Assembly (NCBI GenBank): GCA_017480485.1 | Contig: JAFVAN010000017.1 | Coordinates: forward strand, 1-51,407 | DNA: 51,407 nt | Direction: 5' to 3' | Source: Ruminococcus sp. | Lineage (GTDB): Bacteria; Bacillota_A; Clostridia; Oscillospirales; Ruminococcaceae | Part shown: positions 10,485 through 19,376 of the stretch, piece after piece | Position numbering within the stretch: position 1 is the stretch's first letter | How the letters are laid out: the number at the start of each line of letters is the position of its first letter | Notes under the pieces: generated by a model | Seen by the model: only the letters and a program-made list of their open reading frames with translations | Databases searched by the model: none | What the model was told of the DNA's origin: nothing | Program-made: the position numbers and the translations under genes

Positions 10485-12335
10485 GTGTTTGACAGAAGGG
10501 CGGCAAAGGCAGCAGCTAAGCAAAGCCTCCGCAAGCATTATCTGCTGTTTGTGTTCGTGTGTCTTGTGACTGCGTTCTTTGACCTTAAATATAGTATAGA
10601 TACCATCTCGGCAACCATGACCCTTGGCGGGCAGAACGGGAGAGAGATAGCCCAAACCGTCTCCGCAGGCGCCGACACGGGCGACGTTTTATATGAGTTC
10701 GCGGCAGGCAATATCGGCGTGTATATCGACGGCGAGACCATCACCAGCAATATGGAGGAGGCCCAGGCCCAGTACGAGCGCAACAAGGAGAACAGCGTAA
10801 AGATCGGCTTCGTTGAGCTGGCCATGAAGGACGGCGAGTTCGCAAAGCTTGCCAATATGCTCACCACGGGCTCATACATGAACGTTATCTTTGGGGGCAT
10901 ACGCTCGGTGGTGCGCTCTGACAGGGCGGCTCTTACCGTGCTTATAATAACGAGTATACTGCTTCGGCTCTTTATCTCTTATTTCATTTTCAACGTCTTC
11001 GTGGTCATAATGGCCCGCATCTTCCTTGAGGGGCGCACCTATGAAAAGATCCAGCCCCGAAGCTTTTTCATGCTCATCCGCGTAAGGCGCTGGGGCAGGG
11101 CAGCCTGGACGCTCATCCTCCGCCAGCTGTACATGATGCTCTGGTCCCTGACGATCGTGGGAGGCGTGATAAAATATTTCTCCTACTACCTTGTGCCCTA
11201 CATAATCGCCGAGAACCCGGACCTGACCGCAAAGCAGGCCATCACCCTTTCCCGCAGGCTGATGAACGGCCATAAATTCGAGTGCTTCAAGCTGATTCTC
11301 TCCTTCATCCTCTGGGATATCGGTGGGAGCGCGACGGGAGACCTGCTCAATGTTTTCTTCGTCAGCCCCTATAAGGAGGCCGTGTATACCGAGTTCTACG
11401 TTCACCTGAGGCAGCAGGCCAAGGAGAAGGGCATCGAGGGCGCAGAGCTTCTGAACGACGAGTACCTCTACCGCAAGGCGGAGCAGGAGGTGCTGGACGA
11501 GGCCTATGATGACATCGAGAAGCTAAGGACCGAGGCTGAGGCCTTCACCGACAGGTACACAGGCTTCCGAGCCTTCCTCTCCGAGTTCTTCGGCATCGTG
11601 CCGGTATATACAAAGCGCACCGAGGCCATCGACCGAAACGAGGTAAAGAAGATCAGGATCGCCCACTACATCGACGTTATCGAGGGCAGGACCTACCCCG
11701 GGCGGCTCTTCACCATCCCCGAGGAAAAGAAGCGCTCCCGCTTGGAGACCATCTTCTATACCCGCAGCTATTCCCTCACCTCCATCGTGCTGATGTTCTT
11801 TATCTGCTGCTTCATCGGCTGGGCCTGGGAGCTTATCTACAAGTTTGTCGAGGTGGGCGAGCTTGTGAACCGCGGCTTCATGCACGGCCCGTGGCTGCCC
11901 ATCTACGGCTGCGGCGGCCTGCTGATACTCATCCTGCTCAAAAAATTCCGCAAGTACCCGATAGTGGAGTTCTTCGCGGCGGTGGTCCTCTGCGGCGTGG
12001 TGGAGTATTTCACGGCCTACTACCTTGAAATGACCCACGACGGCCAGAAGTGGTGGGACTACAGCGGCTACTTCCTGAACATCAACGGCCGCGTCTGCGC
12101 CGAGGGCCTGCTGGTCTTCGGTATCGGCGGGGTGGCCTTTGTGTACTTTGGGGCGCCGATGCTTGACAACCTGCTGCGGCGGCTGAGGCTGCACTACGCC
12201 CTGCCTGTGTGCATTGCGCTGGTGACGGTGTTCTTTATGGACCTTGGCTATTCAAAGCGCAGCCCCAATCAGGGCAAGGGCATCACGGACTATCAGGTGC
12301 AGACCGCGGAGACAGAAGCGTCCGAGACTCAATGA
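10485..12335 (+). CDS. Membrane protein: DUF975-like region fused to a CmpB-like domain
   Basis: A 616-residue multi-pass membrane protein starting at GTG, with AAAGGAGAG upstream. The N-terminal part (about 1-310) has DUF975-type features: a short cytosolic helix, a first membrane segment, and the stretch PYIIAENPDLTAKQAITLSRRLMNGHKFECFKL. A charged stretch of about 100 residues (310-415) leads to a C-terminal domain (about 430-570) with GWAWELIY, GFMHGPWLPIYGCGGL and NGRVCAEGLLVFGIGG, typical of the putative ABC-transporter type IV/CmpB family. No ATP-binding partner is adjacent. The transport label for that family is itself uncertain, so I make no functional claim. Confidence 0.75.
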   Translation: MFDRRAAKAAAKQSLRKHYLLFVFVCLVTAFFDLKYSIDTISATMTLGGQNGREIAQTVSAGADTGDVLYEFAAGNIGVYIDGETITSNMEEAQAQYERNKENSVKIGFVELAMKDGEFAKLANMLTTGSYMNVIFGGIRSVVRSDRAALTVLIITSILLRLFISYFIFNVFVVIMARIFLEGRTYEKIQPRSFFMLIRVRRWGRAAWTLILRQLYMMLWSLTIVGGVIKYFSYYLVPYIIAENPDLTAKQAITLSRRLMNGHKFECFKLILSFILWDIGGSATGDLLNVFFVSPYKEAVYTEFYVHLRQQAKEKGIEGAELLNDEYLYRKAEQEVLDEAYDDIEKLRTEAEAFTDRYTGFRAFLSEFFGIVPVYTKRTEAIDRNEVKKIRIAHYIDVIEGRTYPGRLFTIPEEKKRSRLETIFYTRSYSLTSIVLMFFICCFIGWAWELIYKFVEVGELVNRGFMHGPWLPIYGCGGLLILILLKKFRKYPIVEFFAAVVLCGVVEYFTAYYLEMTHDGQKWWDYSGYFLNINGRVCAEGLLVFGIGGVAFVYFGAPMLDNLLRRLRLHYALPVCIALVTVFFMDLGYSKRSPNQGKGITDYQVQTAETEASETQ

Positions 12336-12467
12336 ATAGTGAATAACGAATAGAGAATAATGAATAATTAAGGTATCGCCTGCGGCGATGATTTTAAAAA
12401 TTTTAATCGTCCGCGAAGCGGACACCTTCATTGTTCATTATTCTTTTTTCATTATTCATTATTCTTT
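12331..12467. mobile_element. MITE-like element, copy 1
   Basis: Arms of about 44 bp made of GAATAATGAAT-type units form an imperfect terminal inverted repeat. The core has two hairpins, ATCGCC-tgc-GGCGAT (12375-12389) and GTCCGC-gaa-GCGGAC (12409-12423), bracketed by AAGGT and ACCTT. The same design recurs inverted at 27402-27538. It has no coding capacity. Confidence 0.65.
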
Positions 12468-12542
12468 TTTTATGTATCAAAAGCGCACAGAAAGCGGCGA
12501 ATATTTTTTTTCAAATTTGGGAAAAAATATTTGAAAAAGGTA

Positions 12543-12576
12543 TTGACAAATCGGGAAAAAGGGTATAAACTATAAT
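12543..12576 (+). promoter_or_regulatory. Promoter of the hrcA-grpE-dnaK-dnaJ operon
   Basis: -35 TTGACA (12543-12548) is followed by an AT-rich -10 zone, TATAAACTATAAT (12564-12576). The exact -10 is ambiguous; TAAACT at 12566 gives a 17-bp spacer. The zone abuts the CIRCE operator. Confidence 0.7.
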
Positions 12577-12602
12577 TAGCACTCGGGAAGGCTGAGTGCT
12601 AA
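12576..12602 (+). promoter_or_regulatory. CIRCE operator (HrcA binding site)
   Basis: TTAGCACTC, nine bases, GAGTGCTAA: an exact match to the CIRCE consensus. In Gram-positive bacteria HrcA binds it to repress the operon until heat shock. It overlaps the promoter and precedes hrcA, so the operon is autoregulated. Confidence 0.97.
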
Positions 12603-12644
12603 CACTCAAAAACAGAAAGTGCTAACGAGAGGAGAGAGGGTCCT

Positions 12645-13667
12645 ATGGACGGCCGCAAGCTGAAAATTCTCACAGCCGTAGTCGATGAATATATTATCAC
12701 GGGCGAGCCTGTGGGCTCCAAGGCGATAATGAGCCACGTCAAGGCCTCCTCCGCTACCATCCGCAACGAGATGGCAGAGCTTGAAAAGCAGGGCTACCTT
12801 GAGCAGCCCCACACCTCGGCGGGCAGAGTGCCCACCTATGCGGGGTTCAGGCTCTATGTTGACAGCCTGATGGAAACAAACCCCCTCTCCGAGGAGGAGA
12901 AAAGCAGGCTGGACGCCATGATACCCCGAGACGCAGTGACCGAGGAGGAGCTTGTGAACTCGGCCTCCATGGCCCTTGCAGAGCTTACAAAGTGCGCGTC
13001 GGTGGTGGCCACCTCAACTCCTAAGTTCTCAATGATCTCCAAGGTGGAGGTCATCCCCACGGGCAAGCGGATGTACGTTATCCTGATGATAACCTCCAGC
13101 GGCGCCATCAAAAACAAGGTGTGCAGGCTGGAATTCGACCTGACCCACGAGCAGCTGGAATTCTTCGACAACTATTTGCAGAAGAACCTTCAGGGCGTAC
13201 CTCTGGAGGAGCTGAGCGACAAGAAGTTTGACGACCTTACCGCAGCCATGGGGGCCTACATGATGACTCTGGCGCCCCTGATGAACGAGCTGCTGCAGCT
13301 CTCAAAGGAGTTCACCTCCAGCGAGGTCTCGGTGACGGGAGCAAGAAACCTGCTCACCTGCAAGGACTTCGATCAGGGCGAGATAATAAGCTTTCTGGAC
13401 AACAAAAAAGGCATGATGCGGTTCGTTGACGAGACCTTCAGCGGGCTGCAGGTAATGTTCTCGCCGGAGAGCGAGGGCTTTGTAATAAGCAATTCGTCGC
13501 TGATAGCCGCCCCCTTCAGCAAGGACGGCAGACAGGTCGGCACCCTTGGGCTGCTGGGGCCAATGAGGCTCGATTATGCGAAGTTCATCCCGTATATCGA
13601 GTATTTCTCCCAGAAGCTCACCGAGCTGCTGACGGACGACATCGGCGAAGAGGAAAATAACGATTAG
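12645..13667 (+). CDS. hrcA: Heat-inducible transcription repressor HrcA
   Basis: A 340-residue repressor of class I heat-shock genes. It starts MDGRKLKILTAVVDEYI, with the N-terminal winged-helix region ending ASSATIRNEMAELEKQGYLEQPHTSAGRVPT, the hallmark of HrcA, followed by the GAF-like dimer domain. Length matches the family. AGGAGAGAGGG precedes the ATG and CIRCE lies 42 bp upstream. It is the first gene of the operon; grpE follows after 20 bases. Confidence 0.97.
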   Translation: MDGRKLKILTAVVDEYIITGEPVGSKAIMSHVKASSATIRNEMAELEKQGYLEQPHTSAGRVPTYAGFRLYVDSLMETNPLSEEEKSRLDAMIPRDAVTEEELVNSASMALAELTKCASVVATSTPKFSMISKVEVIPTGKRMYVILMITSSGAIKNKVCRLEFDLTHEQLEFFDNYLQKNLQGVPLEELSDKKFDDLTAAMGAYMMTLAPLMNELLQLSKEFTSSEVSVTGARNLLTCKDFDQGEIISFLDNKKGMMRFVDETFSGLQVMFSPESEGFVISNSSLIAAPFSKDGRQVGTLGLLGPMRLDYAKFIPYIEYFSQKLTELLTDDIGEEENND

Positions 13668-13687
13668 AGAAAGGGAGGCGCAGACAA

Positions 13688-14278
13688 GTGACACAGGAGG
13701 AAAACGAAAAGCCTGTAACGCAGGAGGAAGAAAAGACCGAAGCGGAGCAGGAAGCTCCCGAGCAGGAGCAGCCTGTTTCAGACAACGCCGAAGAAAATAA
13801 AGAGGAGGCAGAACAGGAGCAAGAAGACAACAAGCCCACCGAGGAGGAAAAGCTCAGGGCTCAGCTGGAGGAGCAGAACGACAAATATCTGCGGCTGATG
13901 GCGGAGTACGACAATTTCAGGAAGCGCTCGGCAAAGGAGCGGCTGGAGCTTTCGGCGACAGTCAAGGGCGACACGGTGGCGGAGATACTTCCGCTGATAG
14001 ACAACTTTGAGCGCGCCCTCCGGACCGAGACCGCTGACACCGCCTATAAATCCGGCGTCGAGATGATCTTCAAGCAGTTCTCGGATATGCTGACAAAGCT
14101 GGGAGTCGAGGTCATCGACCCCACGGGACAGGAATTTGACCCGAACATAGCAAACGCAGTCTCGCAGGTCGAGGACCCGGAGCTGGGCGAAAACATTGTA
14201 GCCCAGACCTTTAGCAAGGGCTACAAGATAGGCGAAAAGATCATAAGATATGCGATGGTAGCAGTCGCAAATCCATAG
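13688..14278 (+). CDS. grpE: Nucleotide exchange factor GrpE
   Basis: A 196-residue co-chaperone that releases ADP from DnaK. The first 60 residues or so are acidic and Gln/Glu-rich (EEKTEAEQEAPEQEQ), typical of a disordered GrpE leader. The coiled coil follows (AQLEEQNDKYLRLMAEYDNFRKRS), then the beta-wing head with PTGQEFDPN and the ending FSKGYKIGEKIIRYAMVAV. It starts at GTG with GGGAGG 9-14 bases upstream. In most relatives dnaK follows directly; here an AT-rich cassette intervenes. Confidence 0.96.
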   Translation: MTQEENEKPVTQEEEKTEAEQEAPEQEQPVSDNAEENKEEAEQEQEDNKPTEEEKLRAQLEEQNDKYLRLMAEYDNFRKRSAKERLELSATVKGDTVAEILPLIDNFERALRTETADTAYKSGVEMIFKQFSDMLTKLGVEVIDPTGQEFDPNIANAVSQVEDPELGENIVAQTFSKGYKIGEKIIRYAMVAVANP

Positions 14279-14283
14279 CGTTC

Positions 14284-14308
14284 AATGCACAATGCACAAT
14301 GCACAATT
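14284..14308 (+). repeat. Left terminal inverted repeat of the S23 cassette
   Basis: Three tandem AATGCAC heptamers plus AATT. The 25 bases are the exact reverse complement of 14699-14723. It starts six bases after the grpE stop. Confidence 0.9.
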
Positions 14309-14323
14309 TGGAGGCGAGGCATT

Positions 14324-14686
14324 TTGAATAACAATATCATTGTTGAAAAATCAAAAGCATTCGCAATCAGAATTGTGAAAATGTATCAGTATCTTACAAA
14401 TGAGAAAAAAGAGTATGTGCTGTCTAAACAAGTATTACGAAGTGGTACGAGCATAGGTGCAAATGTGCATGAAGCTATCAGAGGACATACGAAAGCTGAT
14501 TTCAGAGCGAAAATGAGTATCGCTCTGAAAGAAGCGAGTGAAACAGAGTATTGGTTAGAGATATTGCATGAAACGAAGTATCTTAATGATGAACAATATG
14601 AAGATATAAATCGAGATTGCAGTGAGCTAAATAAAATACTAATACAGATCGTGAAATCGTCAGGAGAACATGATCAAACCAAATAA
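14324..14686 (+). CDS. Four-helix-bundle protein (S23 / 23S rRNA intervening-sequence protein family)
   Basis: A 120-residue protein of the S23 family, named after genes found in intervening sequences of bacterial 23S rRNA. Diagnostic stretches are VEKSKAFAIRIVKMYQYL, YVLSKQVLRSGTSIGANVHEA, KADFRAKMSIALKEASETEYWLEIL and the final helix ELNKILIQIV. I place the start at TTG 14324 because GGAGG lies nine bases upstream; an earlier ATG (14285) falls inside the repeat. Molecular function is unknown in general; the related Avd protein binds RNA in diversity-generating retroelements. The gene is much more AT-rich than grpE and dnaK and lies between inverted heptamer arrays, so it looks inserted. Confidence 0.88.
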   Translation: MNNNIIVEKSKAFAIRIVKMYQYLTNEKKEYVLSKQVLRSGTSIGANVHEAIRGHTKADFRAKMSIALKEASETEYWLEILHETKYLNDEQYEDINRDCSELNKILIQIVKSSGEHDQTK

Positions 14687-14698
14687 GAATCATATAAT

Positions 14699-14730
14699 AA
14701 TTGTGCATTGTGCATTGTGCATTGTGCATT
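14699..14730 (+). repeat. Right terminal inverted repeat of the S23 cassette
   Basis: AATT plus four tandem GTGCATT heptamers. The first 25 bases are the exact reverse complement of 14284-14308. It ends 22 bases before the dnaK start, leaving dnaK its own GAAAGGAAG site. Confidence 0.9.
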
Positions 14731-14752
14731 GTAATGAAAGGAAGAATGACTT

Positions 14753-16630
14753 ATGGCAAAGGTAATCGGAATCGATCTCGGTACAACAAATTCCTGCGTG
14801 GCTGTCGTTGAGGGCGGCGAGGCAGTAGTTATCCCCAACAGCGAGGGTGCAAGAACGACACCTTCCGTTGTGGGCGTCTCCAAGACAGGCGACAGGCTCG
14901 TGGGCCAGGTTGCCAAGAGACAGGCAGTTACAAACTTCGACAACACAGTAATTTCCATCAAGAGACATATGGGCTCTGATTACAAGGCGCAGATGGGCGG
15001 CAAGACCTATACTCCTCAGGAGATCTCCGCTATGATACTCCAGAAGCTGAAGGCCGATGCAGAGGCTTACCTCGGCACCCCTGTTACAGACGCTGTTATC
15101 ACCGTTCCTGCTTACTTCACCGACGCTCAGCGTCAGGCCACCAAGGACGCAGGCCAGATCGCGGGCCTCAATGTAAAGCGTATCATCAACGAGCCTACGG
15201 CCGCTGCCCTCTCCTACGGCATCGACAAGGAGGAGGACCAGAAGGTAATGGTCTATGACCTTGGCGGCGGTACCTTCGATGTTTCCATCATCGAGATGGG
15301 CGACGGCGTTACAGAGGTCCTTGCCACCGCAGGCAACAACCGTCTGGGCGGCGACGACTTCGACCAGCGCATCATTGACTGGATGATAAAGGAGTTCAAG
15401 CAGACCGAGGGCGTTGACCTCTCTAATGACAAGATGGCTATGCAGAGGCTCAAGGAGGCCGCCGAAAAGGCCAAGATCGAGCTCTCCAGCACACCCTCGT
15501 CCACGATCTCTCTGCCCTTCATCACCGCAGACGCCACAGGCCCCAAGCACCTTGAGATGACCCTGACTCAGGCCAAGTTCAACGAGATGACCGCAGATCT
15601 GGTAGAGGCCACCATGGGCCCCGTAAGACAGGCGCTCTCGGATTCCGGCCTCTCGGCCAGCGAGCTGCAGAAGGTCCTGATGGTAGGCGGTTCTTCGAGA
15701 ATTCCCGCCGTTCAGGAGGCTGTTAAGAAGTTCATCGGCAAGGAGCCCTTCAAGGGCATCAACCCCGATGAGTGCGTAGCCCTCGGTGCTGCTTATCAGG
15801 GCGGCGTCCTCGGCGGCGACGTTAAGGAGGGCCTGCTGCTGCTGGATGTAACGCCTCTGTCCCTCGGCCTCGAGACCATGGGCGGCGTTTGCACGAAGAT
15901 CATCGAGAGAAATACAACTATCCCCACCAAGAAGAGCCAGCTCTTCTCCACCGCCGCTGACAACCAGAGCGCTGTTGATATCAACGTTCTTCAGGGAGAG
16001 AGAGAGTTCGCAAAGGACAACAAGCAACTGGGTATGTTCCGTCTTGACGGCATTGCCCCCGCTCCCAGAGGCATCCCCCAGATCGAGGTAACGTTCGATA
16101 TCGACGCCAACGGTATCGTTCATGTTTCCGCCAAGGACCTTGGCACAGGCAAGGAGCAGAACATCACCATCACTTCTTCCACCAATATGTCCAAGGAGGA
16201 CATCGACAAGGCTGTTAAGGAGGCTGAGGCCTTCGCTGCCGAGGATGCGAAGAAGAAGGAAGAAGTAGACACCCGCAATCAGGCTGACCAGCTCTGCTTC
16301 CAGGTAGACAAGGCCCTGAACGAGTTCGGCGACAAGGTATCTGCCGATGAGAAGAGCAGGGTGCAGGCCAAGATCGAGGCCCTCAAGTCCGCACTCAACG
16401 GCAACAAGGGCGTAGAGGACATCAAGGCGGCCCAGAAGGAGCTTGAAAACGAGTTCCAGCCCATCGCCGCAAGGATATATCAGGAGGCAGCTCAGGCCCA
16501 GCAGGGCGCTCAGGGCGGCTTCGACCCCAACAACATGGGCGGCTTTGATCCCAACATGGGCGGCGCTCAGGGCGGACAGGGCGGCAATGACGACAACGTC
16601 ATCGACGCCGACTTCACCGACGTTGACTGA
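14753..16630 (+). CDS. dnaK: Chaperone protein DnaK (Hsp70)
   Basis: A 625-residue Hsp70 with full family architecture. The ATPase domain starts [21 protein letters not shown] and includes [30 protein letters not shown] and [13 protein letters not shown]. The linker [12 protein letters not shown] leads to the substrate-binding domain, helical lid and a Gly/Asn-rich tail ending [12 protein letters not shown]. It refolds proteins with DnaJ and GrpE, both encoded here. GAAAGGAAG precedes the ATG. The low-GC-type spacing of hrcA-grpE-dnaK is broken only by the S23 cassette. Confidence 0.98.
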   Translation: MAKVIGIDLGTTNSCVAVVEGGEAVVIPNSEGARTTPSVVGVSKTGDRLVGQVAKRQAVTNFDNTVISIKRHMGSDYKAQMGGKTYTPQEISAMILQKLKADAEAYLGTPVTDAVITVPAYFTDAQRQATKDAGQIAGLNVKRIINEPTAAALSYGIDKEEDQKVMVYDLGGGTFDVSIIEMGDGVTEVLATAGNNRLGGDDFDQRIIDWMIKEFKQTEGVDLSNDKMAMQRLKEAAEKAKIELSSTPSSTISLPFITADATGPKHLEMTLTQAKFNEMTADLVEATMGPVRQALSDSGLSASELQKVLMVGGSSRIPAVQEAVKKFIGKEPFKGINPDECVALGAAYQGGVLGGDVKEGLLLLDVTPLSLGLETMGGVCTKIIERNTTIPTKKSQLFSTAADNQSAVDINVLQGEREFAKDNKQLGMFRLDGIAPAPRGIPQIEVTFDIDANGIVHVSAKDLGTGKEQNITITSSTNMSKEDIDKAVKEAEAFAAEDAKKKEEVDTRNQADQLCFQVDKALNEFGDKVSADEKSRVQAKIEALKSALNGNKGVEDIKAAQKELENEFQPIAARIYQEAAQAQQGAQGGFDPNNMGGFDPNMGGAQGGQGGNDDNVIDADFTDVD

Positions 16631-16649
16631 TAAACAAACATCCCCATTT

Positions 16650-16680
16650 GACCGCAGGGCATTCAATTTGCCCTGCGGTC
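16650..16680 (+). promoter_or_regulatory. Strong hairpin after dnaK without a T-run
   Basis: GACCGCAGGGCA pairs perfectly with TGCCCTGCGGTC around a seven-base loop, but no T-run follows. It may stabilise or process the dnaK message rather than end it. Confidence 0.6.
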
Positions 16681-16765
16681 TGCTGGGATTTACACATTTT
16701 GATAATTGAGCTGACAGTTGATGAGGGGCAGCACCGTCTGCGATCTGTCTGATGATGGGATGTAG

Positions 16766-16840
16766 GCGGAAAATGCACTCACCCCCCGTAGGGGTGAGGT
16801 GTATTTTCCGCACCTCTCCGAGCCGCCGCAGGCGGCGAGG
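16766..16840 (+). repeat. Composite hairpin repeat, copy 1 (upstream of dnaJ)
   Basis: Hairpin A (16766-16811) runs from GCGGAAAAT to ATTTTCCGC around CACCCC-ccgta-GGGGTG. Hairpin B follows, with GCCGCC-gca-GGCGGC at 16822-16836. The order is A then B in the direction of dnaJ, ending about 75 bases before its start. Three more good copies are in the window. Confidence 0.75.
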
Positions 16841-16914
16841 AGCAAGGGCAGAGCATCGGTCATTACAGAGAGCCTTGAACGGGCGCCTGTCATCGGCTGC
16901 AAAGGAGAATGCTT

Positions 16915-18063
16915 ATGGCAGATAAAAGAGATTACTATGAGGTGCTCGGTGTCGATAAGGGCGCGTCAGATGATGATATAAAGAAAGCCTTCCGAAAGAT
17001 GGCAAGGCAGTATCACCCCGACCTCCACCCCGACGACAAGGAGGCCGAGGAGAAATTCAAGGAGATAAACGAGGCCTACGAGGTGCTCTCCGACAAGGAC
17101 AAGAAGGCAAGGTACGACCAGTTCGGCTTTGCGGGAGTAGACCCCAACTACGGCGCAGGCCAGGGCGGCGGTTTCGGCGGCGGCTTTGGCGGCTTCGGAG
17201 ATATGGACGATATCCTGAATTCCTTCTTTGGCGGGTTCTCGGGCTTCGGCTCGCGGTCCTCGAGGCCAAACGCACCCCGCCGCGGCAGCGACGTTTCTGC
17301 CTCTGTCACCATTGATTTCATGGATGCCTGCAAGGGCGTTACAAAGTCCGTCCGCCTGACCCGCTCCGAGGTCTGCTCGGACTGCAAGGGCACGGGCGCC
17401 GCTGCGGGAAGCACTCCCCAGACCTGCCCCGACTGTAACGGCACAGGCACCGTCCGCGTTACCCAGAGAACGCCCTTCGGAAACATCTCCCAGAGCTCCG
17501 TCTGCACACGCTGCGGCGGCAAGGGCAAGACCGTGGACCATCCCTGTCCCACCTGCTCGGGCCGCGGGCAGGTAAAGAAGACCATCACTCGGGACGTTGA
17601 CATCCCCGCAGGCGTTGACGACGGCCAGACCCTGCGCATACAGGGCGGCGGCAACGCAGGGACCAACGGCGGCCCCAACGGCGACCTGCACATCAACGTG
17701 AACGTTCGCCCCGACCCCATCTTCACCCGCGAGGGCTACGACATCAAGACCCAGGTGCCCCTTACTTATTCCCAGCTGACCCTCGGCGCCGAGGTCGTAG
17801 TGCCCACCATTGACGGCAAGGTCAAGTACCCAGTGCCTCCCGGGACACAGTCGGGAATGGAGTTCAGGCTCCGCGGCAGGGGAGTCAAGAGGCTCTACCG
17901 TAACGACCGCGGCGACCACTATATCAAGGTCTATGTTGAGATACCCAAGAACCTGACCAAGGACCAGGAGGCCAAGCTTCGCGCCTTCGAGGATTCGCTC
18001 TCCGAGAAGAACTATCAGAAGCGGCAGTCCTTCTTTGAGAAGCTGAAGGATAAATTCAAGTAA
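16915..18063 (+). CDS. dnaJ: Chaperone protein DnaJ (Hsp40)
   Basis: A 382-residue type I Hsp40 that stimulates DnaK ATPase and delivers substrates. The J-domain ([25 protein letters not shown] in YHPDLHPDD) is followed by a Gly/Phe-rich stretch and four zinc repeats: [24 protein letters not shown] and CPTCSGRG. The C-terminal substrate domain has [14 protein letters not shown] and VPPGTQSG. The second of two close ATGs (16915) fits AGGAG at 16903-16907 better than the first (16909). The 284-base gap after dnaK holds a hairpin and a composite repeat but no clear promoter. Confidence 0.97.
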   Translation: MADKRDYYEVLGVDKGASDDDIKKAFRKMARQYHPDLHPDDKEAEEKFKEINEAYEVLSDKDKKARYDQFGFAGVDPNYGAGQGGGFGGGFGGFGDMDDILNSFFGGFSGFGSRSSRPNAPRRGSDVSASVTIDFMDACKGVTKSVRLTRSEVCSDCKGTGAAAGSTPQTCPDCNGTGTVRVTQRTPFGNISQSSVCTRCGGKGKTVDHPCPTCSGRGQVKKTITRDVDIPAGVDDGQTLRIQGGGNAGTNGGPNGDLHINVNVRPDPIFTREGYDIKTQVPLTYSQLTLGAEVVVPTIDGKVKYPVPPGTQSGMEFRLRGRGVKRLYRNDRGDHYIKVYVEIPKNLTKDQEAKLRAFEDSLSEKNYQKRQSFFEKLKDKFK

Positions 18064-18071
18064 ACAGCAAT

Positions 18072-18104
18072 AAAAAACTCCCTCGCAGCGCGGGGGAGTT
18101 TTTT
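18072..18104. terminator. Bidirectional terminator after dnaJ
   Basis: AAAAAACTCCC pairs with GGGGAGTTTTTT across a short GC-rich loop, with T-runs on both strands. It ends the heat-shock operon and the convergent lipoprotein operon. Confidence 0.92.
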
Positions 18105-18115
18105 ATGCGCTCTTG

Positions 18116-18919
18116 TCAGAACTTATAACCCATATCGTGGTCGTTCGATGGGTCGGTCTCGGGCTCGGGGTACTGGCCGATCATGCCGTAGCTGTCCTCG
18201 CCGAACTGTGCGAAGAGCACATTGTAAGTGTCTCCTATCTCCCAGTAGACATAGCCGCTGTCAGTGCCGTTGTCCTTCATGGCTTGGTACACTGCGTTTT
18301 CGATCGGGTTTGAGGTGTCAAGCTCGCTTATCTTCTTGGGGTAGGCGAGGCTGCGTATATCGTTCAAAGAGCCTCCGTCGGCAATTATGTCCGCGGCGGC
18401 GCATTCAACTGTTGTGAACACGAGCTTTGCGCTGGAGTTTGCACTTTTCAGCTTGGACTTGCTGCGGCGGCTGCCCTTATCGTCGTCATCATCGTCGTCA
18501 TCGTCGTCGTCATCATCATCGTCGCTTTCGCCGTCCTTGGACAAATAAACGGTGACATCGCCGTCATCCAGCTTGATAACAAGATCGTCGCCCTTGAGAT
18601 TGCCTTCGAGCTCGTCGTCGCCCCAGAGCTCATCCTCCAGCTCAAAGGTTATCTCGTCTCCGTCGGCCTCCCATTCAAAGTCGGTCTCGAAGTCGCCGTT
18701 ACCGCCGGTCAGGGTCCCTGTGCCGTCCTTTTCGATCTCCAGCTGCATATAATCGCTGATGTCGTAGCCGGCTTCCTCCTTGAAGTCCTTGCCCTTGTAG
18801 GTCTCGCCGTCGGTCTTGACCTTGGTGCTTTCCCAGTCGCCGACGAATTTGTTCCCGCAGCCCGTCAGGCAGAGCAGGGCAGTGCCGAAGGCCAGGGCCG
18901 CTGTAAGTGCTTTTTTCAT
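18116..18919 (-). CDS. Lipoprotein with poly-aspartate tract and pilin-like C-terminal domain
   Basis: A 267-residue predicted lipoprotein (lipobox LTGC, Cys21). Its N-terminal module (about 22-125: KFVGDWESTKV, LEIEKDGTGTL, EWEADGDEITFELED) matches the neighbour at 18948. A run of 15 aspartates separates it from a C-terminal module (SANSSAKLVFTTVE through IGQYPEPETD) shared with the protein at 19446. The SANSSAKLV start resembles pilin-like surface proteins of ruminococci, a tentative link. The start was set at the Met preceded by AAGGAGAA. It is the last gene of a three-gene minus-strand group. Confidence 0.75.
   Translation of the reverse strand: MKKALTAALAFGTALLCLTGCGNKFVGDWESTKVKTDGETYKGKDFKEEAGYDISDYMQLEIEKDGTGTLTGGNGDFETDFEWEADGDEITFELEDELWGDDELEGNLKGDDLVIKLDDGDVTVYLSKDGESDDDDDDDDDDDDDDDKGSRRSKSKLKSANSSAKLVFTTVECAAADIIADGGSLNDIRSLAYPKKISELDTSNPIENAVYQAMKDNGTDSGYVYWEIGDTYNVLFAQFGEDSYGMIGQYPEPETDPSNDHDMGYKF
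18480..18524 (-). repeat. GAT/GAC triplet tract encoding 15 aspartates
   Basis: Fifteen successive Asp codons, mixed GAT and GAC, form a hinge between two modules. Such a tract can bind calcium or vary in length by slippage. Confidence 0.85.
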
Positions 18920-18947
18920 AGTGATCTTCTCCTTATTATTTATTTTG

Positions 18948-19376
18948 TCAGTCATCCTTTACGAGGGTAACGCTGTACGAATATCTGTCCGTGTAGTCCC
19001 AGTATTCATCTTCAATCTCGGTCTTGTAGCTGAGCACGATCTTGTCGTCCTTCAGCTTGCCCTCCATGTCCTTGATGCCGAGGTCATCGTCCTCAACGTC
19101 GATGGTTATCTCGTCGTCATCGATCTCCCACTCGATGTCGGATTCATATTTTCCGTCATAAAGAGTGATGGTGCCCGTTCCGTCCTTTTCCAGCTCGAGC
19201 GCAAGGAAATCCTCTGCGTCATAGTCAAAGTGGTCCTTGAATTCGCTGGAGCTGTAGGATCTGTCGTTGATCTTTACCTTCTTGGTCGCCCATTCGCCCA
19301 TATACTTGCCCGTGCAGCCTGCGAGGCCGAGGGCCGCGATGCTTACTGCCATGATTGCTGCCAATGCTTTTTTCAT
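18948..19376 (-). CDS. Small lipoprotein, paralogue of the N-terminal module of its neighbour
   Basis: A 142-residue predicted lipoprotein with lipobox LAGC (Cys21). After the signal it reads KYMGEWATKKVKINDRSY, LALELEKDGTGTITLYDG, SDIEWEIDDDEITIDVED, aligning along its length with the first module of the protein at 18116. It lacks the poly-Asp tract and C-terminal domain. The strand pattern suggests a small beta-sheet domain of the kind seen in short lipoproteins that report effect sizes of dose-like GTGT motifs; no function is known. AGGAGAGG precedes the ATG. It lies 28 bases upstream of the 18116 gene. Confidence 0.75.
   Translation of the reverse strand: MKKALAAIMAVSIAALGLAGCTGKYMGEWATKKVKINDRSYSSSEFKDHFDYDAEDFLALELEKDGTGTITLYDGKYESDIEWEIDDDEITIDVEDDDLGIKDMEGKLKDDKIVLSYKTEIEDEYWDYTDRYSYSVTLVKDD

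Noticed and set aside
12331..12475. CRISPR array from repeated ATTATTCATT units
   Set aside because: The units are short, unequal and arranged as inverted arms around hairpins, with no regular spacers and no cas genes.
14285..14323. ATG inside the heptamer array as start of the S23 gene
   Set aside because: It would translate the repeat itself (HNAQCTI). GGAGG is correctly spaced before TTG 14324 instead.
9172..14686. Diversity-generating retroelement, from an RT plus an Avd-like four-helix-bundle protein
   Set aside because: The two genes are about 4 kb apart with unrelated genes between. I saw no template/variable repeat pair and no C-type-lectin target, and the S23 gene has its own flanking repeats.
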